A DNA stretch of 64,000 nt, taken from assembly GCA_002973635.1 (NCBI GenBank), contig CP027224.1:1870501-1934500 (forward strand), in the 5' to 3' direction. Of this stretch, positions 15,589-25,120 are shown piece after piece. The stretch is from Lysinibacillus sp. B2A1. Its GTDB lineage: Bacteria > Bacillota > Bacilli > Bacillales_A > Planococcaceae. Position 1 is the first letter of the stretch, and every line of letters begins with the position of its first letter. The notes beneath the pieces are model-generated. The model was not told where the DNA came from and ran no database searches. It was given only the letters and a program-made list of their open reading frames with translations. The translations under genes were made by a program, and so were the position numbers.

Positions 15589-16758
15589 CTAATGATGTGT
15601 AAGTACATCTTCAATTAAAAATGCGATATAGAGATTTGTTTTTGTAAATGGATTGTTCAAATCCATATCTAATAGAGTTTCTATTTTTTTTATTTTGTAC
15701 AGAACAGTATTTCGATGGATAAATTGACGTTCGCTAATCTTACTAGTACTACCGTTTTCCTCAAGAAGAATGCGTAAAAATTGCACATAATCTGTACCAT
15801 GCAAATCATCGTAGTGATAGAGTTGCCCCAAGATGTCTTGGCTAAAAGATTTAATTAACGTTTGATTTTGTACAGCCATGATTATTTGATAGGCACCTAT
15901 TTCTTTATATTTGTACAAGAAACGGTTGTTATGAAGCTTGGCTAATTGAATCACAGTTAAGGATTCTTCATAGCTTTTGTAAAAATTTTCAAGCTCTTTA
16001 TAGTAGTTTCCTTTACCAATAATAAGATCTAAGTAACCATTTTTTAGTGTGATTTTTTCGTAGATTTCTTCAACTATTTTTGAGAAGGGTGTATTCGGTG
16101 TATGAATTTGTGCTTTGTCAATTAGAAAGATGAGGTGATTTTTATGCTTTAGTTTTAGGAAGCGGTGATATCTATTTTGAAATGCAAATTGGAGCATGAC
16201 CTCATAGCGATCAATACTAGCTTGTCCTCCAACGGTTGTACAAGAGATGATGGCTAGCTCTCTTCCCTGTGGAAATCCTAACTGTAATAATTGATCCTTT
16301 AGCAAGTTGTCGTTGTCCTTGTAGTGAAAAAGTAAGTTGTAAAGGACTTTTTCTTCAGTTGAAAGCTCTTGCTGATGATTGGCGATAAATTGAAAGGTTG
16401 TTTTGAATAAATCGGCGATCCGATAACTCCATGACATTTGAAAAATAGGGAAATCATGTTCATTGGCAAAAATGATGACTGATTCTGGTATATCTGGAAT
16501 GTATGGTCCAAGATTAATGATAAAACCTGCTACTTTTTTAGAGAATGCTAGTTTAACAAGCTGTTCTAATGATTCTCCCTGTGAAGATAAATGAATACCA
16601 GTAGTGACGACTAATTCATTGGGTCTGCAAAACATAATTAAATCGCTACTCTCTACTACGTTAATCCCAGTCACTCTTCGATACGTTCCGCTATGGCCAG
16701 CTACTAATGTGAGCATTGGGAATTGAACTCCCTCTACAATTTTGCGAATCGTCCCCAT
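15589..16758 (-). CDS. PucR-family regulator of purine/pyrimidine catabolism
   Basis: 389-aa regulator with an N-terminal PucR ligand domain (residues 1-125; VESSDLIMFCRPNELVVTTG), a central GGDEF-like region, and the C-terminal PucR helix-turn-helix (ERQFIHRNTVLYKIKKIETLLDMDL). The ATG at 16758 follows AAGGGGGG; the ATG at 16782 overlaps that site and is rejected. It is divergent from the pyrimidine catabolic genes, 139 bp apart, and probably controls them in response to a pathway intermediate. It is transcribed alone. Confidence 0.9.
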   Translation of the reverse strand: MGTIRKIVEGVQFPMLTLVAGHSGTYRRVTGINVVESSDLIMFCRPNELVVTTGIHLSSQGESLEQLVKLAFSKKVAGFIINLGPYIPDIPESVIIFANEHDFPIFQMSWSYRIADLFKTTFQFIANHQQELSTEEKVLYNLLFHYKDNDNLLKDQLLQLGFPQGRELAIISCTTVGGQASIDRYEVMLQFAFQNRYHRFLKLKHKNHLIFLIDKAQIHTPNTPFSKIVEEIYEKITLKNGYLDLIIGKGNYYKELENFYKSYEESLTVIQLAKLHNNRFLYKYKEIGAYQIIMAVQNQTLIKSFSQDILGQLYHYDDLHGTDYVQFLRILLEENGSTSKISERQFIHRNTVLYKIKKIETLLDMDLNNPFTKTNLYIAFLIEDVLTHH

Positions 16759-16798
16759 ATTTTCCCCCCTTATTATGAACATAACTTACCATATATCA

Positions 16799-16812
16799 TG
16801 TGCAGATGCACA
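16799..16812. promoter_or_regulatory. Palindrome between divergent PucR and catabolic genes
   Basis: TGTGCAGATGCACA is a perfect 6-2-6 inverted repeat in the 139-bp divergent region. It could be an operator for the PucR-type regulator; it does not match the published Bacillus subtilis PucR box as I remember it. Confidence 0.35.
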
Positions 16813-16897
16813 GATTTTTTTAGTTTACTATCCATATCTCACAATTTTTATCTATTTTAGAATGTTTATTAACTACTGTGAAAGAGGGGACTTGCAT

Positions 16898-18142
16898 ATG
16901 TATAAGTGTAATAGTAGACGATTGCAAGAGTTAATTGAACAATTTAGTCAATTTGGAGCAACTGAAAATGGTGGCGTAACCCGCTTGTCTCTTTCGAATG
17001 AAGATGTTTTAGCACGAAACTATTTTTGCGATTGTTGTGAGGATTTAGGAATGGATATAAAGATTGATGATATGGGAAATATTTATGGCGTTCTACCAGG
17101 AACAAAGGATATTCCTCCAATTGTTATGGGTTCACATTTAGATTCAGTAGAAAAGGGGGGGAAGTTTGATGGTGTGTTAGGGGTATTAACAGCGATTGAG
17201 GCCATTCGAACAATTAAGGAAAACGATATTGAGCTAGACATTCCCCTTATGATTGTTAATTTTACGAATGAAGAGGGCGCTCGTTTTGATCCGGCCATGA
17301 TGAGCTCTGGTGTGATTACTTCGAAATTTGATAAAGAAAAGATGCTACAATCCACTGATAAAAATGGCATTCGCTTTCAAGAAGCATTACGAGCAAGTGG
17401 CTATGAGGGAAAGCAGGAAAATCGTCTGAATAAAGCGCTTGCCTATTTAGAATTGCATATAGAGCAAGGACCTGTATTGGAGGCAATGAAGCATGAAATT
17501 GGTGTTGTCGAGGGGGTACTTGGCATGATTTGTTATGAAATTATGGTTACAGGGCAATCCAATCATGCTGGTACTACGCCGATGTCCATGCGGAAGGACC
17601 CCATGATTGTTGCATCCACAATTATTACGGAGTTACATGACCAGTTAGGAAAAATTGATGAACAACTAGTTTATACCTTTGGCCGTATGAATGTTTCACC
17701 AAATATTCATACAGTAATCCCGAATACAGTAACATTTACAATCGATTCACGCCATCAAAAGGCAGAGGTAATGCAACAGGTAGAGGATATTCTTAAAGCA
17801 CTCCCCACAACGGCAGAGGGTTGTAGCATTCAGCCAGTAAAGCTTTGGGGCAGGGATCCGGTATTTTTTGACGTAGCTATTTGCAATGAAGTAGAAAGTG
17901 CTTGTCAGAGGCTTGGCTATTCTGCTCATCGCATGTTTAGTGGAGCAGGACATGATGCCCAGTATATGGCTAGTTTGATTCCCTCCGCAATGATTTTTGT
18001 TCCAAGTATTCAAGGGAGAAGTCATTGTGAGGAGGAGAAAACAAGCTTTGAGGATTGTGCTAAGGGTGCTGATATTTTACTAGAAACAGTTCTAACACTA
18101 CAAACAAAGTTTAGTATAGGTGAAACCTATACATTGCGTTAA
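16898..18142 (+). CDS. M20 Zn-dependent amidohydrolase (beta-ureidopropionase type)
   Basis: 414-aa metal-dependent N-carbamoyl amidohydrolase of the AllC/HyuC/beta-ureidopropionase group. Metal-binding blocks are GSHLDSVEKGGKFDG (H80, D91) and NFTNEEGARF; the lid domain carries GQSNHAGTTPM and the end has GAGHDAQYM. The ATG at 16898 is seven bases after AAAGAGGGGA; an upstream in-frame extension of 52 residues has no homology-like content. In this gene context it most likely hydrolyses N-carbamoyl-beta-alanine, the last step of reductive uracil breakdown. Allantoate amidohydrolase is the alternative. Confidence 0.88.
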   Translation: MYKCNSRRLQELIEQFSQFGATENGGVTRLSLSNEDVLARNYFCDCCEDLGMDIKIDDMGNIYGVLPGTKDIPPIVMGSHLDSVEKGGKFDGVLGVLTAIEAIRTIKENDIELDIPLMIVNFTNEEGARFDPAMMSSGVITSKFDKEKMLQSTDKNGIRFQEALRASGYEGKQENRLNKALAYLELHIEQGPVLEAMKHEIGVVEGVLGMICYEIMVTGQSNHAGTTPMSMRKDPMIVASTIITELHDQLGKIDEQLVYTFGRMNVSPNIHTVIPNTVTFTIDSRHQKAEVMQQVEDILKALPTTAEGCSIQPVKLWGRDPVFFDVAICNEVESACQRLGYSAHRMFSGAGHDAQYMASLIPSAMIFVPSIQGRSHCEEEKTSFEDCAKGADILLETVLTLQTKFSIGETYTLR

Positions 18143-18186
18143 AAATCAAGAAATCTCTAATATTGTGATGAAGGGTGAGGGGCACT

Positions 18187-19590
18187 TTGAAAAAAATCAT
18201 TAAAGGCGGACGTGTAGCTACTGCTGCGGATGTATTTGAGGCTGATATCTTAATTGATAACGGAAAAATTGTGCAAATCGGGCAACATTTAAACGATGAA
18301 GGCGCTGAAATAATTGATGCCACTGGTAATTTCGTGTTACCCGGTGGAATTGATCCCCATACGCATTTAGATATGCCATTTAATAATACGGTGACAGATG
18401 ATGATTGGAAATCAGGAACGATTGCTGCGGCCTTTGGTGGGACAACCACTATTTTAGATTTTTGTTTAACAGCAGGTGAAGAAAAATTATCAGTAGCAGT
18501 GAAAAAATGGCATGACAAGGCCAAAGGAAAATCAGCGATTGACTATGGCTTCCATTTGATGATTGGCGATTTAACACCTGAAACCGAAACTGAACTGCCT
18601 AAAATTTTAGAGCAAGAGGGTATTACCTCTGTCAAAGTCTTTATGGCTTATGCAAAGGAATTTCAAGCGACAGATCGTACACTGTTTAAAGCCTTTAAAA
18701 TTGCCAAAGGTCTTGGAGCAGTAGTGATGGTGCACTGTGAGAATGGCTCTGTTATTGATGAGCTAGTAGAGGAAGCAAGACGTGCAGGTCATAAGGAGCC
18801 GATTTATCATGCGCTGACTCGTCCAGCAGAACTGGAGGGAGAGGCAACGAAGCGTGCTATTGAATTAGCTCATATTGCTGGAGCAAAGCTATATGTTGTG
18901 CATGTAACATGTAAAGAAGCGGTGGATGAAATTATTGCTGCTCGTGAAAAAGGCTATGATGTCTATGGTGAAACATGTCCACCATATTTAACGCTCGATC
19001 AATCAGCCTTAGCACAGCCGGGCTTTGAGGGAGCAAAATATGTTTGGTCACCACCACTTCGACCGAAATATCATCAAGAACATTTATGGAATGCCTTAAA
19101 GGCGAAACAGCTTCAGACAATTGGCTCTGACCAATGCTCCTTTAGCTTTAAGGGCAAAAAGCAGCTAGGCTTAAATGATTTCTCGAAAATTCCAAATGGT
19201 GGGCCATTCATTGAGGATCGTTTTAGTATTTTATATTCTGAAGGCGTAGCAAAAGGCAGAATTTCTATCCATGAGTTTGTCGATATGATTTCTACTAGTG
19301 CCGCAAAAATATTTGGGCTATTTCCGCAAAAAGGGACAATTGCTATCGGTTCTGATGCAGATATCGTTATTTTTGACCCAGAAGCGAAACGCCAAATATC
19401 AGCTAAAACACATCATATGAATGTGGACTATAACCCATATGAAGGCTGGGAAGTAACAGGTGAGCCTGTAAGTGTGCTAGTACGTGGGGAATATGTTATT
19501 AAAAATAAAGAATTTGTAGGTGTACTAGGTAGCGGACAATATATCAAACGTCCATTAAAAAAAGTAGCAGCGGAAGCACTAAATATTTAG
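18187..19590 (+). CDS. hydA: Dihydropyrimidinase
   Basis: 467-aa cyclic amidohydrolase that opens dihydrouracil to N-carbamoyl-beta-alanine. The metal centre is visible as DPHTHLDMPF (H58, H60), the carboxylated lysine K150 in TSVKVFMAYAK, and later VMVHCENG and VVHVTC histidines, ending with a GSDQCSF aspartate. The TTG at 18187 is chosen: the GTG at 18175 sits directly on the GAAGG ribosome site. The gene order amidohydrolase, hydA, preT, preA supplies all three steps of the reductive route. Confidence 0.94.
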   Translation: MKKIIKGGRVATAADVFEADILIDNGKIVQIGQHLNDEGAEIIDATGNFVLPGGIDPHTHLDMPFNNTVTDDDWKSGTIAAAFGGTTTILDFCLTAGEEKLSVAVKKWHDKAKGKSAIDYGFHLMIGDLTPETETELPKILEQEGITSVKVFMAYAKEFQATDRTLFKAFKIAKGLGAVVMVHCENGSVIDELVEEARRAGHKEPIYHALTRPAELEGEATKRAIELAHIAGAKLYVVHVTCKEAVDEIIAAREKGYDVYGETCPPYLTLDQSALAQPGFEGAKYVWSPPLRPKYHQEHLWNALKAKQLQTIGSDQCSFSFKGKKQLGLNDFSKIPNGGPFIEDRFSILYSEGVAKGRISIHEFVDMISTSAAKIFGLFPQKGTIAIGSDADIVIFDPEAKRQISAKTHHMNVDYNPYEGWEVTGEPVSVLVRGEYVIKNKEFVGVLGSGQYIKRPLKKVAAEALNI

Positions 19591-19605
19591 CTTGCTTCAG
19601 TAAAG

Positions 19606-19642
19606 GACCGATTGTTTTGGATGGAGAGCAAAGCAATCGGTC
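19606..19642 (+). other. Intercistronic hairpin hydA-preT
   Basis: GACCGATTG (19606-19614) pairs perfectly with CAATCGGTC (19634-19642) in the 97-bp gap. There is no T run, so an RNA stability or processing element is likelier than a terminator. Confidence 0.55.
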
Positions 19643-19687
19643 TAGTAATGGGGTACGGAAAAAATGAACACATAAGGGGGATGTGGA

Positions 19688-21055
19688 ATGGTTCCGATTC
19701 AAGAAAATGCGATGACCATGCAGCTTAGACGTAATTTTGTGGAATTAAAAAACAAGATGACAAAGAATGAGGCTATTGAGGAAGCCAATCGTTGTCTCTA
19801 TTGCTATGATGCACCATGTATTAAAGCATGTCCGACAAGTATTCAAATCCCTAATTTCATAAAAAAAATCGCATCTGGTAATATGAAGGGATCTGCTACG
19901 ACTATATTAGAAGCAAATCCGATTGGCGCAAGCTGTGCAAGGGTTTGTCCAACGGAAGAACTATGTGAAGGGGCGTGTGTCTTACATTCTTCAACAAAGC
20001 CAATAAAAATTGGTGAGTTACAGCGTTATGCGACGGATTGGGCAATGGAAACGAACGCTCAGCTCCTTAAACCAGAGCAAAGGAATGAACAGAAAGTAGC
20101 TATTGTTGGAGCAGGTCCTGCTGGTTTATCGGCAGCACGTGAACTTAGTCTTTTTGGCTATCAAGTAACCATCTATGAGGCTGAAGAAAAGGCTGGTGGT
20201 TTAGGAAGATATGGTATTGTAGCGTTCCGATTACCAAATGATGTTGTAGATTGGGAAGTAGAGCAAATTGAACAGCTCGGCGTGGATATTCAAACAAATA
20301 TAGCTATAGGTGTGGATATATCAGCAGATGAAATTTTGGCACAATATGACAGTGTTATTCTAGCTGTTGGTATGGGGGCTGTGCCGAATTTAGGCATAGC
20401 AGGTGAAGATTTAGAAGGTGTCCATGATGCAATTGAGTTTGTTCGTAAAACAAAAATGGAATCGCTTACAAATGATATTGTAGGGAAAAGAGTAGCTGTT
20501 ATCGGTGCTGGAAATACAGCCATTGACGGCGCAACATGTGCGGTGCGTTTAGGTGCTGACAATGTTCAAATTCTTTATCGAAGAACGCAAAAAGAAATGA
20601 CGGCGTATAAATTTGAATATGAATTTGCGAAACAGGATGGTGTGGAATTTAAATGGCTGACTGCGTCGAAGAAAATTATTGGCAATGAGGCAGGCAGGGT
20701 AACTGGCATTGAATGTGTGAAAATGAAGCTTGGTGAGGCAGGTCCTGATGGTCGACAAAGACCAGAAGAAGTGAAGGGTTCTAACTTTATTATTGAAGTG
20801 GATGCTGTCATTAAAGCTATTGGGCAAACTCGTTTTGTTTCATTAATTGAAGCCTTTGATTTGGCACATACAAACGGAGTTGTCGATATTGATGAGACGA
20901 CAATGCAAACGTCTAATGACAAAGTATTTGCATGTGGAGATGTTGTTTTTGGCAATGGACAGGGTGAAGCGATGGTGGTGACCGCTGTGCAACAAGGAAA
21001 AAATGCAGCATACAAGATTCATGAACGATTAAGAAAACCAAGTGAGATTGCATAA
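19688..21055 (+). CDS. preT: NAD-dependent dihydropyrimidine dehydrogenase subunit PreT
   Basis: 455-aa flavoprotein that passes electrons between NADH and the catalytic PreA subunit. The N-terminal iron-sulfur domain has RCLYCYDAPCIKACP (C36, C39, C44, C48) and a second cysteine group GASCARVCPTEELCEGAC. A GAGPAGLSAA dinucleotide fold for FAD follows, then GAGNTAIDGA for NAD(H), and a C-terminal FACGDVVFGNGQG. ATG is six bases after AGGGGGA. Its end overlaps the long upstream frame of preA; the true preA start is 13 bp on. Confidence 0.95.
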   Translation: MVPIQENAMTMQLRRNFVELKNKMTKNEAIEEANRCLYCYDAPCIKACPTSIQIPNFIKKIASGNMKGSATTILEANPIGASCARVCPTEELCEGACVLHSSTKPIKIGELQRYATDWAMETNAQLLKPEQRNEQKVAIVGAGPAGLSAARELSLFGYQVTIYEAEEKAGGLGRYGIVAFRLPNDVVDWEVEQIEQLGVDIQTNIAIGVDISADEILAQYDSVILAVGMGAVPNLGIAGEDLEGVHDAIEFVRKTKMESLTNDIVGKRVAVIGAGNTAIDGATCAVRLGADNVQILYRRTQKEMTAYKFEYEFAKQDGVEFKWLTASKKIIGNEAGRVTGIECVKMKLGEAGPDGRQRPEEVKGSNFIIEVDAVIKAIGQTRFVSLIEAFDLAHTNGVVDIDETTMQTSNDKVFACGDVVFGNGQGEAMVVTAVQQGKNAAYKIHERLRKPSEIA

Positions 21056-21068
21056 AGGGGGAACTTAC

Positions 21069-22331
21069 ATGGCAGACTTACGCATTAACTTAGCGGGTAT
21101 CCAATCACCGAATCCATTTTGGCTGGCATCAGCACCACCAACGAATTCAGGCTATCAAGTACAGCGCGCATTTGAAGCAGGCTGGGGTGGTGCAGTGTGG
21201 AAAACATTAGGGGAGCCAATTTTAAATGTATCCTCTCGTTTTGCGGCTATTAGTTATAATGGGCAGCGAGTAGCAGGCTTCAACAATATTGAATTGATTA
21301 CGGATCGACCGTTAGAAGTGAATTTACAAGAAATTTATGAGACAAAAAAGAAGTTTCCTAATCACGCGATTATTGCCTCTTTAATGGTGGAGCCAAAGCA
21401 GGAAAAGTGGCATGAAATTGTGAAACGCGTAGAAGATGTGGGGGTTGATGGTCTTGAGCTTAACTTTGGTTGTCCACATGGGATGGCAGAACGAGGCATG
21501 GGTTCTGCCTCTGGTCAAGTCCCTGAATTGGTGGAAAAGCAAACATACTGGGTAAAGGAAGCGGCGCATACACCTGTGATTGTTAAGCTAACGCCAAACA
21601 TTACGGATATTACAGTAACGGCAGAAGCAGCCACAAGAGGTGGAGCAGATGCTGTTAGTATGATTAATACGATTAACAGCTTAGCGGGTGTGGATTTAGA
21701 TACATGGAATACAGTTCCACATGTTGCTGGCAAAGGGGCACATGGAGGGTATTGTGGTCCAGCTGTGAAACCGATAGCACTCAATATGGTTGCAGAGTGT
21801 GCCCGCAATCCTTTAGTCAATGTCCCAATTTCAGGTATTGGTGGTATCTCTAATTGGCAAGATGCCGCGGAATTTATTTTAATGGGTGCCACAGGCGTAC
21901 AGGTATGTACAGCAGCGATGCATCATGGCTTTAGTATTGTTGAGGATATGATGGATGGGCTGAATAATTATTTAGATGATAAGGGTATAGCTTCAGTGAT
22001 GAATCTGGTTGGTCGCTCCGTTCCAAGATATTCTAACTGGGGTGATTTAGACTTAAATTATAAAATTGTCGCAGAAATTAATAATGATGTCTGTATTAAT
22101 TGCAATAAGTGTCATATTGCTTGTGAGGATACATCCCATCAATGTATTGATCTTTATACGGAGGATGGTCGCCCAATGTTAAAGGTTCGTGAGGAAGACT
22201 GTGTAGGCTGTAATTTATGCTCTATTGTTTGTCCTGTCGATGGTGCCATTTCGATGGTTGAACGTACATCCACAATTCCGCCAATGACATGGAATGAACG
22301 CCAATCACTTCTTAGCAGTCTATCAAAATAA
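21069..22331 (+). CDS. preA: NAD-dependent dihydropyrimidine dehydrogenase subunit PreA
   Basis: 420-aa catalytic subunit reducing uracil and thymine. A FMN-binding TIM barrel (WLASAPPTNSGYQ; ELNFGCPHG) is followed by two [4Fe-4S] clusters, CINCNKCHIACEDTSHQC and CVGCNLCSIVCP. The ATG at 21069 follows AAAGGGGG. The loop that holds the catalytic cysteine in mammalian dihydropyrimidine dehydrogenase (ACGQ as I recall it) reads ASGQ here, with Ser148 in that place. I cannot tell from this sequence alone whether that is usual for bacterial PreA. Confidence 0.94.
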   Translation: MADLRINLAGIQSPNPFWLASAPPTNSGYQVQRAFEAGWGGAVWKTLGEPILNVSSRFAAISYNGQRVAGFNNIELITDRPLEVNLQEIYETKKKFPNHAIIASLMVEPKQEKWHEIVKRVEDVGVDGLELNFGCPHGMAERGMGSASGQVPELVEKQTYWVKEAAHTPVIVKLTPNITDITVTAEAATRGGADAVSMINTINSLAGVDLDTWNTVPHVAGKGAHGGYCGPAVKPIALNMVAECARNPLVNVPISGIGGISNWQDAAEFILMGATGVQVCTAAMHHGFSIVEDMMDGLNNYLDDKGIASVMNLVGRSVPRYSNWGDLDLNYKIVAEINNDVCINCNKCHIACEDTSHQCIDLYTEDGRPMLKVREEDCVGCNLCSIVCPVDGAISMVERTSTIPPMTWNERQSLLSSLSK

Positions 22332-22376
22332 AGACCTTTGATCTATTCTAAATAAAGATTAAAAATCGAAATTCCA

Positions 22377-22406
22377 CCTTCCTTCAGTATTTTTGGTGAA
22401 GGAAGG
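22377..22406 (+). terminator. Hairpin between preA and the permease gene
   Basis: ACCTTCCTTCA pairs with TGAAGGAAGG over a short T-rich loop. No T run follows, so it may be a partial terminator or a stability structure. Confidence 0.5.
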
Positions 22407-22456
22407 CACTTCAAGTAAGTTGTCACGGAAATTAGAGAAAAAAGGAGAGAAACATT

Positions 22457-23977
22457 ATGGAACGTGAAGGGAATTATTTAAAATCCCCCGATTTACTTCC
22501 AGTGACACATCAACAAAGAAATATTGGAACATTTGGTTTTGCAGTGATTTGGATTGGAATGGCGATTGTATTAGCGGCTTTTGCTATAGGCGGTTCGGCA
22601 ATTATGAATTTATCCTTACCTATGGTTATTTTAGCTACGTTGGTAGGTTCCTGTTTGATTGGTGTCTTTATGACGTTAATTGGTGATATAGGTATTGAGC
22701 ATGGATTATCATTCCCTGTTTATATGCGTGCACCATTCGGCACATTTGGAACTCATATTCCTTCTCTTGTAAGGGGCATAACAGCCGCATGTTGGTTTGG
22801 TCTTAATACGTATTTTGGAGCATTGGCAATAAATGGCATTTTAAATTTATTATTTGATTTTGATAATTGGTTTATTTGTTTCCTTGTATTTGCGGCGCTT
22901 CAGCTCTTTAATACATCACTCGGCATTAAGTCCATTGAGCGCTTCGCTGATTTAGCAGCACCTGTCATTATTTTGATTTCTTGCTGGATGTATTACACAT
23001 TGGCTGATAATGCCACGTCGCAAGGGAAAAATATTTGGACGTGGGTAGAAACACCAACAACTGGCTTTGCTGCCTTTACAGCTTTTATGGTAGTGGTCAT
23101 GGCAAACATGGGCTTTTGGTCAACGCTCGCAGCTGATATGCCATCATTATCTCGTTTTTTTAAAGCACCTAAAAATGAACGTAATTGGTTCAAACGGAAT
23201 AAAACACAGCTCGTGGGCTCATTAATCGTAATGCCAATTACGAACACATTCATTGTTACAATTGGAGCTGTTTGTTATATGGCTGTTGCCTCGGCTGATC
23301 CAATCAATGCTTTACAGCAAAGCGCAAGTGGATTTATATTAGGCATCTTACTATTAATGATTGTGTTAGCCCAGTGGTCAACAAACACCTCTGCCAATGT
23401 TGTGCCAGCAGCCACTATTTTCTCCAATATTGGCGGACCAAAAGTACCGTTCTGGGTAGGGGTTGTCATCGCTGGAATCATCGGTATTCTTGCACAACCA
23501 TGGAGCCTATTTGATGTGATGGTAAATGTTCTATTAATTATTGGGGGTATTTTAACTGCAATAGTTGGTATTCTATTTGCTGACTATTATTTAATTCGTA
23601 AACGTCGTGTGCATGTGAAGGCACTTTATGAGTTAGATGGGCAGTTTAAATATTTCAATGGATTTAACATAGCTGGTTTGATTGCCTGGGTGATAGGTGG
23701 TGCAGTAGCAAATATCTTCTCAACCTATTCTTCATTAGTTGGATTCTTTGTAGGTGCTTTTGTTTATTATGTGTTAGCAAAGTATTGGTGGTTTAAAAAA
23801 TATCCTCAAGCAGAAATAGAAGACCCAAATGATGCAAAATATTTAGGGATAACAGTCGGGCATAATTTGGATGAACTTTTCACCCAGTCACAAATGCCTA
23901 CGCCAACAATTGACCCAAATGAGGGTGACATTGTTGAACCAACGGATCCACTATTAGAGATAAAAGGTGCTGAATAA
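22457..23977 (+). CDS. NCS1-family nucleobase/hydantoin:cation symporter
   Basis: 506-aa membrane permease with about 12 hydrophobic segments, in the Mhp1/PucI/CodB family. The N-terminal block GFAVIWIGMAIVLAAFAIGG, the RAPFGTFGTHIPSLVRGITA block and WFGLNTYFG are typical. ATG follows AAAGGAGAG. It ends the pyrimidine catabolic run and would import uracil, thymine or a hydantoin for it; the substrate is inferred from context only. A proline- and acid-rich cytoplasmic tail (about residues 475-506) is present. Confidence 0.92.
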   Translation: MEREGNYLKSPDLLPVTHQQRNIGTFGFAVIWIGMAIVLAAFAIGGSAIMNLSLPMVILATLVGSCLIGVFMTLIGDIGIEHGLSFPVYMRAPFGTFGTHIPSLVRGITAACWFGLNTYFGALAINGILNLLFDFDNWFICFLVFAALQLFNTSLGIKSIERFADLAAPVIILISCWMYYTLADNATSQGKNIWTWVETPTTGFAAFTAFMVVVMANMGFWSTLAADMPSLSRFFKAPKNERNWFKRNKTQLVGSLIVMPITNTFIVTIGAVCYMAVASADPINALQQSASGFILGILLLMIVLAQWSTNTSANVVPAATIFSNIGGPKVPFWVGVVIAGIIGILAQPWSLFDVMVNVLLIIGGILTAIVGILFADYYLIRKRRVHVKALYELDGQFKYFNGFNIAGLIAWVIGGAVANIFSTYSSLVGFFVGAFVYYVLAKYWWFKKYPQAEIEDPNDAKYLGITVGHNLDELFTQSQMPTPTIDPNEGDIVEPTDPLLEIKGAE

Positions 23978-24007
23978 ATAAGACAACGGAGAGGACGAGG
24001 TGATTGC

Positions 24008-24217
24008 ATGTCAGAACATTTACAAAGCACTGAGGAGATTCAAAAAATAGATGATTTTTTAGATAGCGGCTACAAAATTAAATATGTGTATGAAAATTTA
24101 AGTGGAATGTTTGTGGAGTTTGCACGTCAGGAGGAAACTGTTTTGCAACAAATTCTAACTGCTGATGCCCGTAAATACTTCTCGGCCAAACTTCAAGAGC
24201 AAACATTGTTACAATAA
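24008..24217 (+). CDS. Small hypothetical protein of the pyrimidine cluster
   Basis: 69 aa, ATG seven bases after GAGGTG, 30 bp after the permease stop. It is acidic, without membrane segment or cysteine, and shows a helical start (EEIQKIDDFLDSGYKI) and a VYENLSGMFVEF centre. I do not recognise it. The strong ribosome site and spacing suggest a real member of the operon, perhaps a regulator or assembly factor. Confidence 0.6.
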   Translation: MSEHLQSTEEIQKIDDFLDSGYKIKYVYENLSGMFVEFARQEETVLQQILTADARKYFSAKLQEQTLLQ

Positions 24218-24348
24218 TAAAGAAAAGCGTGTTAGTAAATTAGAACTTTCCATCATTTTTAGAAAATAAATATAGACTTTTTTCTTCATATAATAAGAAA
24301 AATATTTGACTCAAGTAGAATATCTTTATAAAGTGTCCCTTAATTGCT

Positions 24349-24383
24349 AAGCATGATTTCGATATTAAATCGAATTCATGCTT
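24349..24383. repeat. 35-bp hairpin repeat, copy 1
   Basis: AAGCATGATTTCGAT and ATCGAATTCATGCTT form a near-perfect inverted repeat. The same 35 bp recurs exactly at 25121. Both copies are preceded by similar AAAG(T/A)GTCCCTT sequence, so they bracket the repeat-filled stretch between. Confidence 0.75.
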
Positions 24384-24459
24384 CATGTTGTTGAAATACT
24401 ATTATGTCAATGAAATCAAGGTGACAAATTAATAAGTATAGCCCTTTTTCAAAACGAGA

Positions 24460-24592
24460 GGTTGATTTCCGTTCCGACTGAGTGCTTTCCTGGGGGCGTC
24501 CGATGAGCCGCTTCACTCGCGTGGCTCGCTCCAGGGTCTCATCTGTGACGCTGAATCCCCGAGGAGTCACTCAGTCTACACTCCAATCAACC
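24460..24592 (+). repeat. GC-rich intergenic repeat, copy A
   Basis: A 133-bp GC-rich block ends in perfect 8-bp inverted repeats (GGTTGATT at 24460 and AATCAACC at 24592). Its middle (GGGGGCGTCCGATGAGCC ... CTCCAGGGTCTCATC) recurs on the opposite strand at 42614-42740. Short ORFs through it are not coding. It is probably a non-autonomous mobile or RNA-forming repeat. The flanks 24218-24348 and 24593-24876 show nothing else. Confidence 0.8.
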
Positions 24593-24876
24593 ATTGCTCA
24601 TCGTATTTTCTTTTGGCATTTCACACAAATGTATAGTGAAAAATTTGAAGTCTTAGCCATCACTATATGGTGCAAAAATGGAGCTTTGATAACATTTTTC
24701 TATGTGAAAACAGAGGAGTACTTTATGTAAAGTTACAAAGTAGTTTGTTTTACGCATAAAATGTAGGTTAACATCTGTAGAATTGTACCACTATTTTATC
24801 CATTTAATGATGGTGAGTAACATGCTTTTACTTTACTTTTGAGGGAAGAAAATATTTAAAGTTCTACACTATTGCA

Positions 24877-25061
24877 GATTGGAGTGCAAGGCTACTCGAC
24901 TCCCGTGGGATAGCGAGACAGACGAGAAACTGAGGCCAACACGATGTTGGTCACGAAGGCGTTGTCACAGGACGTGACGCACTTAGCCTTCGTTCCTCCA
25001 GCGCAGGAAGCGGCTCGTCGCTCGCCCACAGGAAAGCGAGTAGCCTGGAACGGAAATCACC
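24877..25061 (-). repeat. GC-rich intergenic repeat, related longer copy C
   Basis: A 185-bp GC-rich block. Reverse-complemented, one end reads GGTGATTTCCGTTCC then CTTTCCTG and GAGCCGCTTC, matching the start of copy A, so A and C are inverted relatives. The middle differs and carries a GCCAACACGATGTTGG palindrome. No coding potential. Confidence 0.7.
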
Positions 25062-25120
25062 TTCATTTTGACTAAATATTCACAAAGAGTCCCTTGACTA
25101 TTTAGTTTTTCAACACTATG

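Noticed and set aside
16742..16897. N-terminal extension of the M20 hydrolase
   Set aside because: It overlaps the divergent promoter region and the real ATG at 16898 has a ribosome site.
20549..21015. Minus-strand frames of 92 and 146 aa in preT
   Set aside because: Antisense of a conserved enzyme; no start signals.
24482..24730. 82-aa frame across the GC-rich repeat
   Set aside because: It arises from the repeat sequence, which is found inverted elsewhere with a broken frame.
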